Shown one piece after another: positions 25,306-33,941 of a DNA stretch of 64,000 bases. The position numbers and the translations under genes are program-made. The notes beneath the pieces are model-generated. The model searched no databases. It was not told the origin of the DNA and was given only the letters and a program-made list of their open reading frames with translations. Source of the DNA: Acidiphilium multivorum AIU301 (lineage in GTDB: Bacteria > Pseudomonadota > Alphaproteobacteria > Acetobacterales > Acetobacteraceae); NCBI RefSeq assembly GCF_000202835.1, contig NC_015178.1, forward strand, positions 62,001 through 126,000. Direction: 5' to 3'. Positions within the stretch are counted from its first letter, which is position 1; every line of letters starts with the position of its first letter.

Positions 25306-26118
25306 TCAGGCCTTCAATTTCGTAGATGGAACAGGCGCGTCGTCATAGCCGCCCCAAACTGACTGATCGAACTGGATAACTGCCCCGGTCATCATTCCGC
25401 TGTCGTCGGAGGCCATCCACAGAACCGCGCGGGCCACTTCGTCCGGATCGAGGATGCGTCCGAAGGGTTTGCCCGCCGCAGCGCGATCGATGAAGTCTGG
25501 GTCGCCTGTCTCCGAAAGAACCAGCGCCCGTTCGTGGTCCGAATTCATCCAGCCAATATCCAGCTGATTGACGTGGACTTTGTTGCGCAGAAGCGCGAAA
25601 GCCGCGTGGCGCGTCAGAGTTGTTAGTCCACCCTTCGACACGGCATACGGGGCGAGGAACGGCTGACCGGCATGGGCAGACATGGTTCCGATGTTGACGA
25701 TCCGGCCTTCAATTCCCAGCCGATCCATGACCCGCGCCGCATCCTGAATGAGGAAGAACGGCGCACGGGTATTGATAGCCGTCATTCTGTCAAACAGCTC
25801 AGGCGAAGTATTTAGCATGTTTCCACGGTCGGTAAGGCCGGCAGCATTCACCAGGATATCCACCCGACCGAAGCGCGCATCCGCCGCAGGGATGATCCGT
25901 CGTACATCTTCGATGTTGCCAAGGTCGGCCACGATCATCTCAACCGGCACGCTGGTTTTGTCGGTGATCTCCTTGGCCACGGCGACACCCTTCTCGCGCC
26001 CGCGCCCGACGATGGCGATGCCCGCCGCCCCGGCCTCGGCAAAGAGCCGCGCGATGGCGGCGCCAAGGCCCTGCGTGCCGCCCGTGACAACTGCGATCTT
26101 TCCGTCGATCCGGTTCAT
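25306..26118 (-). CDS. Short-chain dehydrogenase/reductase
   Basis: 270 residues of the classical SDR family: TGGTQGLGAAIARLF near residue 12, NAAGLTDR near residue 90, the Ser in GTMSAHAG and the YAVSKGG catalytic Tyr-Lys. It ends with VIQFDQSVWGGYDDAP. It is a close relative of the SDR at 36159-36971, and both are coupled to an iolE gene. It overlaps iolE by one base (TAATG). The likely substrate is an inositol or an inositol-derived keto compound (inference). Confidence 0.88.
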   Translation of the reverse strand: MNRIDGKIAVVTGGTQGLGAAIARLFAEAGAAGIAIVGRGREKGVAVAKEITDKTSVPVEMIVADLGNIEDVRRIIPAADARFGRVDILVNAAGLTDRGNMLNTSPELFDRMTAINTRAPFFLIQDAARVMDRLGIEGRIVNIGTMSAHAGQPFLAPYAVSKGGLTTLTRHAAFALLRNKVHVNQLDIGWMNSDHERALVLSETGDPDFIDRAAAGKPFGRILDPDEVARAVLWMASDDSGMMTGAVIQFDQSVWGGYDDAPVPSTKLKA

Positions 26119-27014
26119 TACACCACCTCGTATCCTGCCAGCGCCATCACGCGCATCAGTTCGGCATGCCCCTTCTTCGCCATTTCTAGCGGGTGCGAGA
26201 CCTTCGGGTCCTGTTCTGCCTCGACGACGAACCAGCCCTCGTAACCATAAGCCGCCAGCCGTTGCGTGATGGCGACGAAATCCAGCGAGCCATCGCCCGG
26301 CACGGTGAAGGCCCCCTTTACTACGGCGTCGAGGAAGCTTTCCCGGCTTCGGTCCAGTGCGTCGATCACGTCCATGCGCACGTCCTTGGTGTGGACATGG
26401 CTGATTCGCGCATGATGTTTGTCGATCACTCGCAGCACGTCGCCGCCGGCGAAGGCCATGTGGCCCGCGTCGAAGAGAAGCGGTATGCCCTCGCCCGAAT
26501 GGGTCATGAACTGATCCAGCTCAGCCTCGGTCTCGATCGCGGCGGCCATGTGATGATGGTAGGCCAGCGGCATGCCCCGATCGGCGCACCATTCGCCGAA
26601 CTCGGTCATCTTGCGGGCGTAGACGCGGATCTCGTCGTCCGAAAGCTTCGGCTTCGTCGCCAGCGGCTGCGACCGGTCCCCCTGGATCGAGCGGGCGGTC
26701 TCACCATAGACGATGCAGGGCGCACCGGCATCTACGAAGAAATCCATCTGTGCGCGGATGCGGTCCTTCTCGGTCTCGATATCGCCATCAAGCAAGAGAC
26801 CCGAGAACCAGCCCCCGCAGACCGAGATGCCGTAGCGATCGAGGATTGGGCCAAGCTCAGTCATGTTCATCGGAAAGCGGCGGCCGGTTTCCATCCCGGT
26901 GAAGCCTGCGACGCTGGCCTGGTGCAGGCATTCGTCGAGGCTGACGTCGTCCGACAGCTCCTCGAGGTCGTCATTCCACCACGCGATGGGGGCGATGCCA
27001 AGTTTCGCTTTCAT
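26118..27014 (-). CDS. iolE: Inosose dehydratase
   Basis: 298 residues. 2-keto-myo-inositol dehydratase removes water to give 3D-trihydroxycyclohexane-1,2-dione. Typical text: LGIAPIAWWNDDLEEL at the start, TGMETGRRFP, CGGWFSGLLL, MPLAYHHHMAAAIETE, LLFDAGHMAFAGGD, ISHVHTKDVR and WFVVEAEQDP, the metal-binding Glu/Asp/His/Glu set of the TIM barrel. It lies three bases after iolD, its pathway successor. A second iolE is at 35251. Confidence 0.93.
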   Translation of the reverse strand: MKAKLGIAPIAWWNDDLEELSDDVSLDECLHQASVAGFTGMETGRRFPMNMTELGPILDRYGISVCGGWFSGLLLDGDIETEKDRIRAQMDFFVDAGAPCIVYGETARSIQGDRSQPLATKPKLSDDEIRVYARKMTEFGEWCADRGMPLAYHHHMAAAIETEAELDQFMTHSGEGIPLLFDAGHMAFAGGDVLRVIDKHHARISHVHTKDVRMDVIDALDRSRESFLDAVVKGAFTVPGDGSLDFVAITQRLAAYGYEGWFVVEAEQDPKVSHPLEMAKKGHAELMRVMALAGYEVV

Positions 27015-27017
27015 GGT

Positions 27018-28889
27018 TCAGACTCCTACGCGTTGCTTGGCGCGGATCGCGTCCTGGGCCTTCCGGGCTTCGGTGACGGCTTTGAAATTGGACACCTCCG
27101 GCACACCCACGTCCCAGTCGGCGTCGCCCGGCACCCAAGCGTATGCGTCCGACACGATGCTGATGACTGTCGGTCCGTCATTGCCCTGCGCCCATTTCAA
27201 CGCCTCTTCGAGGTCTGCGAGGCTTTCGACATGGCGCGCGGCGGCACCCATCGCCTCGGCATGCTTGGCAAAATCAACATGCGGCGGGTTTTCCGGATTG
27301 GCGATCCTGCAATCCTTCAGCAGGTTGTTGAAGCCCGGCACGCCCTTGAACTGCTGCAGGCGGTTGATGACGGCGAAGCCGCCATTGTCGCAGACCACGA
27401 CGATCATTCTGTCGCCGGTCAACACTGCGGAATAGATGTCCGAGTTCATCATCAGGTAAGTGCCGTCTCCCAGCATGACCATCGGCGTGCCGCCAAGCCC
27501 ACCCGGCCCCTTCTGGGCCATGGCATGGCCCCAGCCGGCGGGGATCTCGTAACCCATGCAAGAAAAGCCGAATTCGCAATCGAAGGTGTTGGGGTCTTTC
27601 ACTCGCCAGTTCTTGGTGATCTCGCCCGGTGTGCCGCCCGCGGCACCGATCAGCGTGTCATTGGGCCGCGCGACCTTGTTCATCACGCCGATGACCTGCG
27701 CATAGGAGGGCACCGGGGAATTGGTTGGCGCCTGATGCTCGTCAAGGATCCGGTTCCACTCGGAAAAGAGATCTTTTGCGACCTTCAACCGTTCATCCGG
27801 CGCGACCCAGTCGCCGAGGGCGGTGTCCATCTCGGTCATCGTCTCGCGCGCATCGCCCACGACCGACAAGGCGCGGTGCTTCACTGCGTCGAACCGTGCG
27901 GCGTTGACGGAGATGAACTGCGCCTCTCGCGCGAACGCGGTCCAAGAGCCGGTGGTGAAATCCTGAAGCCGCGTGCCGACGGCAAGGATCACGTCAGCCT
28001 CGGCCGCCAGCGCATTGGCCGAGGTGGAGCCGACGATGCCGATCGGACCCGCATGGACTGGATGATCATGCGTCAACCCGCCCTTGCCGGCGATCGTCTC
28101 AACCACCGGAATGCCGTGTTTCGCGGCGAATTCCGCCACGATATCCTCCGCCAGCGAATAACGTACGCCCCCCCCGGCGATGATCATCGGCTTCTTCGCT
28201 GACTTTAGTAGCTCCACCGCCTTGGCCACCGCATCGCGGTCCGGGCGCGGCCGGGGGATGTGCCAGACCTTGGGTTCAAAAAACACCGCCGGGTAGTCGA
28301 AGGCCTTTTCCTGCGTGTCCTGCGCCAGCCCGATGAAGGCCGGGCCGCAATCCGCCGGGTCCAGCATCGTCGCCACGGCCTGCGGCAGCGAGGTAATGAT
28401 CTGCTCGGGCAGCGAGATGCGGTCCCAGTAGCGCACCACCGGCTTGAACGTGTCGTTCACCGTGATCGTCGGATTGCCGAAATGCTCCACTTGCTGCAGC
28501 ACCGGGTCAGGCAGGCGATTGGCGAAGGTGTCGCCTGCCAGCAGCAGCACCGGCAGGCGGTTTGCCATCGCGGTGCCGGCGGCGGTGACCATGTTGGAGG
28601 CCCCCGGTCCGATGGAGGTCGCCGCGATCATGATCTGGCGGCGGCGCTTCGCCTTGGCATAGCCGATGGCGGCGAGCGCCATGCTCTGCTCGTTCTGACC
28701 ACGGTAGGTTGGCAGCTGATCTTGCACCTGCTCCAGCGCCTCGGACAGGCAGGTCACGTTGCCGTGCCCGAAGATGCCGAAGAGACCGGCAAACAGCGGC
28801 ACGCGTTCGCCATCGATCTCTGTGTACTGATGGGTGAGCCAGCGCACGAGCGCCTGGGCCATGGTCAGACGGACCGTTCTCTCGGACAT
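27018..28889 (-). CDS. iolD: 3D-(3,5/4)-trihydroxycyclohexane-1,2-dione hydrolase
   Basis: 623 residues, thiamine-diphosphate enzyme that opens the ring of the IolE product to 5-deoxy-glucuronate. N-terminal FGIFGHGNVTCLSEALEQ and QNEQSMALAAIGYAKA contain the ThDP-activating glutamate region; the C-terminal ThDP/Mg motif is MLGDGTYLMMNSDI...CDNGGF. Matches the family length (about 610-640). First gene of the minus-strand operon, sharing a 101-base control region with iolG at 28991. A paralogue with the same core motifs is at 46474. Confidence 0.95.
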   Translation of the reverse strand: MSERTVRLTMAQALVRWLTHQYTEIDGERVPLFAGLFGIFGHGNVTCLSEALEQVQDQLPTYRGQNEQSMALAAIGYAKAKRRRQIMIAATSIGPGASNMVTAAGTAMANRLPVLLLAGDTFANRLPDPVLQQVEHFGNPTITVNDTFKPVVRYWDRISLPEQIITSLPQAVATMLDPADCGPAFIGLAQDTQEKAFDYPAVFFEPKVWHIPRPRPDRDAVAKAVELLKSAKKPMIIAGGGVRYSLAEDIVAEFAAKHGIPVVETIAGKGGLTHDHPVHAGPIGIVGSTSANALAAEADVILAVGTRLQDFTTGSWTAFAREAQFISVNAARFDAVKHRALSVVGDARETMTEMDTALGDWVAPDERLKVAKDLFSEWNRILDEHQAPTNSPVPSYAQVIGVMNKVARPNDTLIGAAGGTPGEITKNWRVKDPNTFDCEFGFSCMGYEIPAGWGHAMAQKGPGGLGGTPMVMLGDGTYLMMNSDIYSAVLTGDRMIVVVCDNGGFAVINRLQQFKGVPGFNNLLKDCRIANPENPPHVDFAKHAEAMGAAARHVESLADLEEALKWAQGNDGPTVISIVSDAYAWVPGDADWDVGVPEVSNFKAVTEARKAQDAIRAKQRVGV

Positions 28890-28990
28890 TTCGCCTCCTC
28901 CCGCAGATGGAATCTTGTTATCGAGGAAATGTATATTGACATATTAAAGATAATGCAACAAATATTGTTATCGAGTTCAGGGAGGTTTTC
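28890..28990. promoter_or_regulatory. Divergent control region between iolD and iolG
   Basis: AT-rich spacer of 101 bases in GC-rich surroundings. It contains the direct repeat TTGTTATCGAG at 28915-28925 and 28965-28975, 50 bases apart, and an inverted repeat AACAA-ATA-TTGTT at 28957-28969 overlapping the second copy. TTGACA (28936-28941) is followed 17 bases later by TAATGC, a possible plus-strand promoter. A regulator binding both repeats could control both operons at once; the RpiR protein at 33942 is the nearest candidate. Confidence 0.5.
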
Positions 28991-29998
28991 ATGCTCAAGA
29001 TTGCGGTGCTCGGCTGCGGTCGAATTGGCCGGATGCATGCCGAAAATATCAATTCGCATCAACGCGCTACGCTGGTCGGGGTTTATGACGTCGTCAAGGA
29101 GGCCTCGCGCTCCGTCGCGCAGAAACTTGGCGTACGCGAGTTCGAGTCGGCCGCAGAAATCTTCGCGTCAGCCGAGGTCGACGCAGTGTTGATTGCAACC
29201 TCGACAGCAACCCATGCCGATTTCATCGAACAGGCCGTGGCGGCGGGCAAGCCAATCCTGTGCGAGAAGCCGATCGACCTGTCGCTAGCCCGCGTGCGCT
29301 GCTGCGCGGCGAGGATCGCGGGTAGCGACGTGCCGATCATGCTGGGCTTCGTGCGCCGCTTCGACACCGGCCATCGCGCCGTGCGTCAAGCCATCGAGGC
29401 CGGTCAAATCGGCGAGTTGCATCAGGTTGTTATCACCTCGCGCGATCCCGACATCGCGCCGGATGCCTATATAGAGGTCTCGGGCGGGATCTTCCGCGAC
29501 ATGACGATCCACGATTTCGACATGGCACGCTTCATCCTTGGCGAAGAGATCGAAACCGTCACAGCCGCCGGCGCGCGCCTCGTTTCGCCCGCACTGATGG
29601 AGCGTTGCGACGACTGGGATACCGTCAGTGTGCTGATGACCACAGCAAGCGGCAAACAATGCGTCATCGGCAATTCGCGCCGCGCAGTCTACGGTTATGA
29701 CCAGCGGGTTGAGGCCTTTGGAAACGAAGGTATGGCGATCTCGGAAAACCGCACGGAAAGTAATCTCCGTCTTTCACGCGCCACCTTTACCGATCAGGCT
29801 CCACCGCTACAGAATTTCTTTATCGAACGCTACGCGCAAGCGTTTGCATCGGAAATTGACGCCTTCGTAAATGCTGTCGAGAAGGGTGTCGCGCCGGAGG
29901 TCGGCTTCGATGATGGCGAAAAAGCCCTCATGCTGGCAGAAGCCGCGCTGCTTTCGGTGCGCGAAGGCCGTACCGTTCGGATGGAGGAACTGGGATGA
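28991..29998 (+). CDS. iolG: Inositol 2-dehydrogenase, Gfo/Idh/MocA family
   Basis: 335 residues. Rossmann start IAVLGCGRIGRMHAENI, catalytic-lysine motif CEKPIDLSLA near residue 97, FVRRFDTGH, and GGIFRDMTIHDFDMARFILG near residue 170 with the Asp/His pair, all typical of myo-inositol dehydrogenases (and scyllo-inositol relatives). ATG 28991 follows AGGGAGG. It is first in a plus-strand operon and overlaps the aldehyde dehydrogenase gene by four bases. Another IolG-like gene is at 39612. Confidence 0.9.
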   Translation: MLKIAVLGCGRIGRMHAENINSHQRATLVGVYDVVKEASRSVAQKLGVREFESAAEIFASAEVDAVLIATSTATHADFIEQAVAAGKPILCEKPIDLSLARVRCCAARIAGSDVPIMLGFVRRFDTGHRAVRQAIEAGQIGELHQVVITSRDPDIAPDAYIEVSGGIFRDMTIHDFDMARFILGEEIETVTAAGARLVSPALMERCDDWDTVSVLMTTASGKQCVIGNSRRAVYGYDQRVEAFGNEGMAISENRTESNLRLSRATFTDQAPPLQNFFIERYAQAFASEIDAFVNAVEKGVAPEVGFDDGEKALMLAEAALLSVREGRTVRMEELG

Positions 29999-31431
29999 CC
30001 CTCTACGCGTCATTCGGCAATTTCATCGACGGTGCATGGCAGGCGGGACGAGCGAAACTTGATGTCGTTTCGCCAGCGACGGAAAAGCTGCTGGGCACCA
30101 TCCTTGCCGCCGATACCAGCGACACGCAGGCTGCGCTGGAGGCCGCCGCCCGTGCGAAGGCGCCACTGCGGGCCATGGGCGGCTTCGGCCGCGCCGATGC
30201 GATGCACCGTATCGCCGATGCGATGCTGGCCCGCACCGAAGAGGCGCAGCGCATGATCGCGACCGAGACCGGCAAGCCGCTGGCCCAGGCGGGCCGAGAA
30301 TGGGGCCTTGCCTGCGACCAGTTCCGCTGGTTCGCCGAAGAGGCCCGCCGCATCTACGGCCGTATCGTGGACAGCCGCGTTCCCGGCGGCCGGTTCGAAG
30401 TGACGTACGAGCCAGTGGGCGTGGTCGGCGCCTTCACGGCCTGGAACTTTCCAGCCGCCCTGCCCGCTCGCAAGCTGGCCCCGGCGCTCGCCGCTGGCTG
30501 CCCGGTCGTGCTGCGCCCCTCGTCTCAGACGCCCGGCGTAGCGATGATCATGGTGGATTGCATCCGCGCGGGCGGCCTGCCCAATGGCGCGGTTAACCTT
30601 GTCGTGGGCAGTACGGCCGCGACCTATGCACCAATCATGGCGGACAAAAGGGTCCGCAAGGTCTCGCTGACCGGGTCGACGCGGGTGGGTCAGCAAATGA
30701 TCCGCGATGCAGCCGACACCGTTAAGAAGGTGTCGATGGAACTCGGCGGCAACGCGCCGCTTATCGTCTACGACGACGCCGAGTTGCAGCATGTGCTGGA
30801 TATGACGGTGCCAACGAAATTCGCCAATTGCGGGCAGGTTTGCGTAACGCCCGACCGGATCTTCGTCCACGACAGCCTGCATGATGCCTTCGTCACGGGC
30901 TTCGTGGACCGTGCCAAGGCCATCGTGCTGGGCGACGGGCTAGATCCAGCGACTACAATGGGCCCGCTCATCAACGCCCGCCGTCTGGAAGACATCGACG
31001 GCGTAGTGCAGGCGGCGGTGAAGGCCGGGGCGAAGCTCGCACATGGCGGCCGCCGCTCGCCTACCCACAACACCGGCCATTTCTACGAACCGACCGTGCT
31101 GACCGAGGTCACCGACGACATGGCCGTCTTCGCCGAAGAGAACTTCGGCCCTGTCGCTGCCATCACCCGCTTCACCAACGAGGACGAGGTGCTGGAGCGC
31201 GCCAATGCATGCGACATGGGGCTGTCGGCCTATGCCTTCACTCGCTCGGCCGACCGGGCGCGGCGCACGGTGGCGGCGCTTAAATCGGGGATGGTCGGGA
31301 TCAACTCCTTCGCCCTTGCGGCCTCCGAGGCACCGTTCGGCGGCACCAACCATTCCGGTATGGGCCGCGAGGGCGGGACCGAGGGGATCACCGACTACCT
31401 CGACACGAAGCTGGCACAAGTCGTTTTCTGA
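29995..31431 (+). CDS. NAD(P)-dependent aldehyde dehydrogenase, SSADH-like
   Basis: 478 residues. AWNFPAALPARKLAPAL, VSLTGSTRVGQQM, the general-base glutamate in SMELGGNAPLIV near residue 252 and the catalytic cysteine in FANCGQVCVTPDR near residue 285 place it with succinate-semialdehyde-like dehydrogenases. The usual KPxxQTP lysine is arginine (RPSSQTP). It lacks the features of CoA-acylating methylmalonate-semialdehyde dehydrogenase (IolA). In this operon it may oxidise the aldehyde released by the downstream aldolase, or malonate semialdehyde (inference). Confidence 0.9.
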   Translation: MTLYASFGNFIDGAWQAGRAKLDVVSPATEKLLGTILAADTSDTQAALEAAARAKAPLRAMGGFGRADAMHRIADAMLARTEEAQRMIATETGKPLAQAGREWGLACDQFRWFAEEARRIYGRIVDSRVPGGRFEVTYEPVGVVGAFTAWNFPAALPARKLAPALAAGCPVVLRPSSQTPGVAMIMVDCIRAGGLPNGAVNLVVGSTAATYAPIMADKRVRKVSLTGSTRVGQQMIRDAADTVKKVSMELGGNAPLIVYDDAELQHVLDMTVPTKFANCGQVCVTPDRIFVHDSLHDAFVTGFVDRAKAIVLGDGLDPATTMGPLINARRLEDIDGVVQAAVKAGAKLAHGGRRSPTHNTGHFYEPTVLTEVTDDMAVFAEENFGPVAAITRFTNEDEVLERANACDMGLSAYAFTRSADRARRTVAALKSGMVGINSFALAASEAPFGGTNHSGMGREGGTEGITDYLDTKLAQVVF

Positions 31432-31440
31432 GGGGGGATC

Positions 31441-32259
31441 ATGCGCAACAAGCTCAAGGATATCTGGGTTGAGGGCCGGCCCGTGCTGCACGGCTGGCTT
31501 TCGATAGGCAATCCCTTCACCGCCGAGATCATGGCGGCGCAGGGCTATGACGCGATCTCGATCGACATTCAGCACGGGGCGCTGGACTATTCCGCGGTCC
31601 TGCCGATGTTCCAGGCGATGCGGGCCTCGGGCGTGGTGGCGATGGCGCGGGTGCCCTGGCTCGACCCGGCGGCGATCATGAAGACGCTCGACGCGGGTGC
31701 GATGGGGATCATCTGCCCGATGATCAACTCGCGCGCCGAGGCAGAGGAATTCGTCTCCTACCTGCGCTATCCGCCGAAGGGTCAGCGCAGCTTCGGCCCG
31801 ACCCGCGCGGGCGTCGTCATGCCGGGCTACGGGCTTGCAATGAACGACGAGATCCTCGCCTTTGCGATGATAGAGACACAGGTCGGCATGGACAATCTGG
31901 AAGAGATTGCTGCGACGCAAGGGCTGGATGGCATCTACGTCGGCCCCGCCGATCTGACGCTGGGCACGAAGGCGGGCCGCCTGCCCCCGGGCTTCGACCG
32001 GCAGGAGGACGAGATGATCGCACTCATCCAGCGCATCGCCACCGTCTGCCGCGCGGCGGGCATCAAGGCTGCGCTGCATTGCGGGACGCCCGAATACGCT
32101 GCCAAGGCGATCAGCTGGGGCTATCATATGACCACGGTCTCGGGCGACACGCGGCTGCTGGCGGGTGCTGCGGCCGCCTCGGTCGCACGCTGGCGCGAAT
32201 TAACCGGCGCTGAGCCCAAGGCAGCTGGGTCCACGGGCAACAAGGGGGGAACCTACTGA
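31441..32259 (+). CDS. HpcH/HpaI-family class II aldolase
   Basis: 272 residues. GWLSIGNPFTAEIMAAQGYD, ISIDIQHGALDY, RVPWLDPAAIMKTLDAGAMG, MIETQVGMDNLEEIA and IYVGPADLTLGTK are the metal- and substrate-binding segments of 2-keto-3-deoxy acid aldolases (HpaI, GarL, YfaU). Such enzymes split 2-keto-3-deoxy or 4-hydroxy-2-keto acids to pyruvate and an aldehyde. It is nine bases after the aldehyde dehydrogenase and overlaps the next gene by one base. Confidence 0.9.
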   Translation: MRNKLKDIWVEGRPVLHGWLSIGNPFTAEIMAAQGYDAISIDIQHGALDYSAVLPMFQAMRASGVVAMARVPWLDPAAIMKTLDAGAMGIICPMINSRAEAEEFVSYLRYPPKGQRSFGPTRAGVVMPGYGLAMNDEILAFAMIETQVGMDNLEEIAATQGLDGIYVGPADLTLGTKAGRLPPGFDRQEDEMIALIQRIATVCRAAGIKAALHCGTPEYAAKAISWGYHMTTVSGDTRLLAGAAAASVARWRELTGAEPKAAGSTGNKGGTY

Positions 32260-33230
32260 TGCCGCATATTCTGGCCGCCGGGAAACTGCATCCCTCCGGG
32301 GTGGCTTTGCTCGAACAGACGACCCATAACGGCTACACCTTCGATTATATCGAGGAGGTGTCCGAGGCCTCCTATATCCCGCTGATCTACAAGACCGACG
32401 CGCTCATTCTGCGCACCCAGCCTCTGACGGCCGAGACGGTGGCGAAGGCTCCCAAGCTCAAGGTCGTTTCGCGCCATGGCGTGGGTTACGACGCGGTCAA
32501 TCTGGAGGCGCTGAACGCGCGGGGAATCGCGCTGACGGTGGTCGGCGACGTAAACTCCGTCTCGGTCGCCGAACATGCGATGATGCAGATCCTTGCCCTG
32601 GCCAAGCGCGCTTTGGTGGCGGACCACGCCGTGCGCGAGGGGCCCTGGGGCTGGCGCAACCGGCTGGAGGCGCGCGAGATCAGCGGGCTGAACTTGCTGA
32701 TCCTCGGCTATGGCCGCATCGGCCGCAGCCTTGCACGCATGGCGAAGGGCTTCCAGATGGAGGTGCGCGCCTACGACCCGTTCCTACTTAAGGCAGGCTG
32801 GCCGGAAGGTGATGTTTCCCCTGTCGAAACGCTAGCTGAGGGGCTGGCCTGGGCCGATTGCATCTCGGTCCACATCCCGAAGGGCGACAAGCCCCTGATC
32901 GGCGCAGATGAAATCGCGGCGATGAAGCCCAACGTAATCCTTGCCAACACCGCGCGCGGCGGCATCGTGGCCGAGGAGCCGCTGCGCGCGGCGCTGGCTT
33001 CGGGCCATGTCTTCGGCGCGGGCATGGATGTCTTCGACGCGGAGCCGCCGGTGGATGGCGGCCCCTTTGCCGCGCTGGACAATGCCCTCCTCTCGCCCCA
33101 CATCGCCGGCCTAACCGCGGAATGTGCCGAGCGGATGGCCGTTTCGTCCGTGCAGAATGTGCTGGATTTCTTCGGCGGGAAAATCTCGCCCGATCTCGTG
33201 GTCAACAGAGTCGTGGCTTCCGCGCACTGA
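32259..33230 (+). CDS. D-isomer-specific 2-hydroxyacid dehydrogenase
   Basis: 323 residues of the phosphoglycerate/hydroxypyruvate-type dehydrogenases: SRHGVGYDAVNLEAL, NAD-binding ILGYGRIGRSLARMAKGF near residue 148, catalytic Arg in ANTARGGIVAEE, Glu in DVFDAEPP and His in LLSPHIAGLTAE. It reduces keto acids such as hydroxypyruvate, glyoxylate or tartronate-type intermediates. ATG 32259 overlaps the aldolase stop (TGATG). Last gene of the operon; an IS6 scar follows. Confidence 0.92.
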   Translation: MPHILAAGKLHPSGVALLEQTTHNGYTFDYIEEVSEASYIPLIYKTDALILRTQPLTAETVAKAPKLKVVSRHGVGYDAVNLEALNARGIALTVVGDVNSVSVAEHAMMQILALAKRALVADHAVREGPWGWRNRLEAREISGLNLLILGYGRIGRSLARMAKGFQMEVRAYDPFLLKAGWPEGDVSPVETLAEGLAWADCISVHIPKGDKPLIGADEIAAMKPNVILANTARGGIVAEEPLRAALASGHVFGAGMDVFDAEPPVDGGPFAALDNALLSPHIAGLTAECAERMAVSSVQNVLDFFGGKISPDLVVNRVVASAH

Positions 33231-33272
33231 CCACAACCGTTTAAATGTTCGGGGTGGGGTAGTATCATCAAC

Positions 33273-33755
33273 GGCTCTGGTGCGAATAGCCTGACGAGCC
33301 AAAGGTTGTGGCGGCGAGGCTGCGATGTTGTCGCTTTAATGGGCGGCGAGGACGGCCTCCCAGACGGCAGGCGCAGGTCGACCCCGAAGACGTAGCCGAC
33401 CGAGGCGGAATTGCCCCTTGCGGATCCGTCGCTTCAATTCGATCCCGGCTACCGTGATCGCGGCGGTCTCGAACCGCTTGAAGCCGAGCGTTGGACCGAC
33501 CCGCGACTTCACGCCCCGATGGTCCTGCTCAACAAGGTTATTCAGATACTTCGACGATCGCAGCTTCGTGTCAGCAGCCAGTTCACCGTCAGCCTTCATC
33601 TCGCGCACCGCGCGGTGCGATGCGGCATAGCCGTCCAGCGTGACGGTCCGCGGACCCGAGCCCTGACCCTTCTGACCCTTGATCGCCTTGCGGAAGAACG
33701 CCTTGGCCGCGGCAACGTCACGCTTGGTGCTGAGGCGGAAGTCACACCTGGCCAT
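33273..33755 (-). mobile_element. IS6-family IS remnant
   Basis: GGCTCTGGTGCGAAT at 33273-33287 resembles the IS6-family terminal repeat (GGCTCTGTTGCAAA type). The transposase C-terminus lies inside, but the N-terminal part and the other end are gone; beyond about 33755 no IS text is seen. The scar separates catabolic block A from the RpiR gene. Confidence 0.65.
33336..33755 (-). pseudogene. IS6-family transposase, C-terminal fragment
   Basis: 139 residues: DFRLSTKRDVAAAKAFFRKA, TVTLDGYAASHRAVREM, NNLVEQDHRGVKSRV, GFKRFETAAITVAGIELK. These are the second Asp and the Glu of the IS6 DDE triad; the first Asp and the N-terminal 90 or so residues are missing. Not functional. Confidence 0.8.
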
Positions 33756-33941
33756 TGCGCCGCCCTCAAAGTCACCAAATGGCTAGTACGATATCGCGGC
33801 CAGCCGTTTGCACCAGAGCCTCATCAAGAACGGGCGCCGCAACATACATTGCAGCGCCTTATCTTATTCAATACACTTGTGTTTCAGGGGTAATGGGCAG
33901 CCTGAGCTTCGGGGGCCGCCGAACTATGAAGGGACAAAGCC

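Noticed and set aside
26193-28202. 669-residue plus-strand open frame
   Set aside because: Antisense to iolE and iolD; no recognisable domain.
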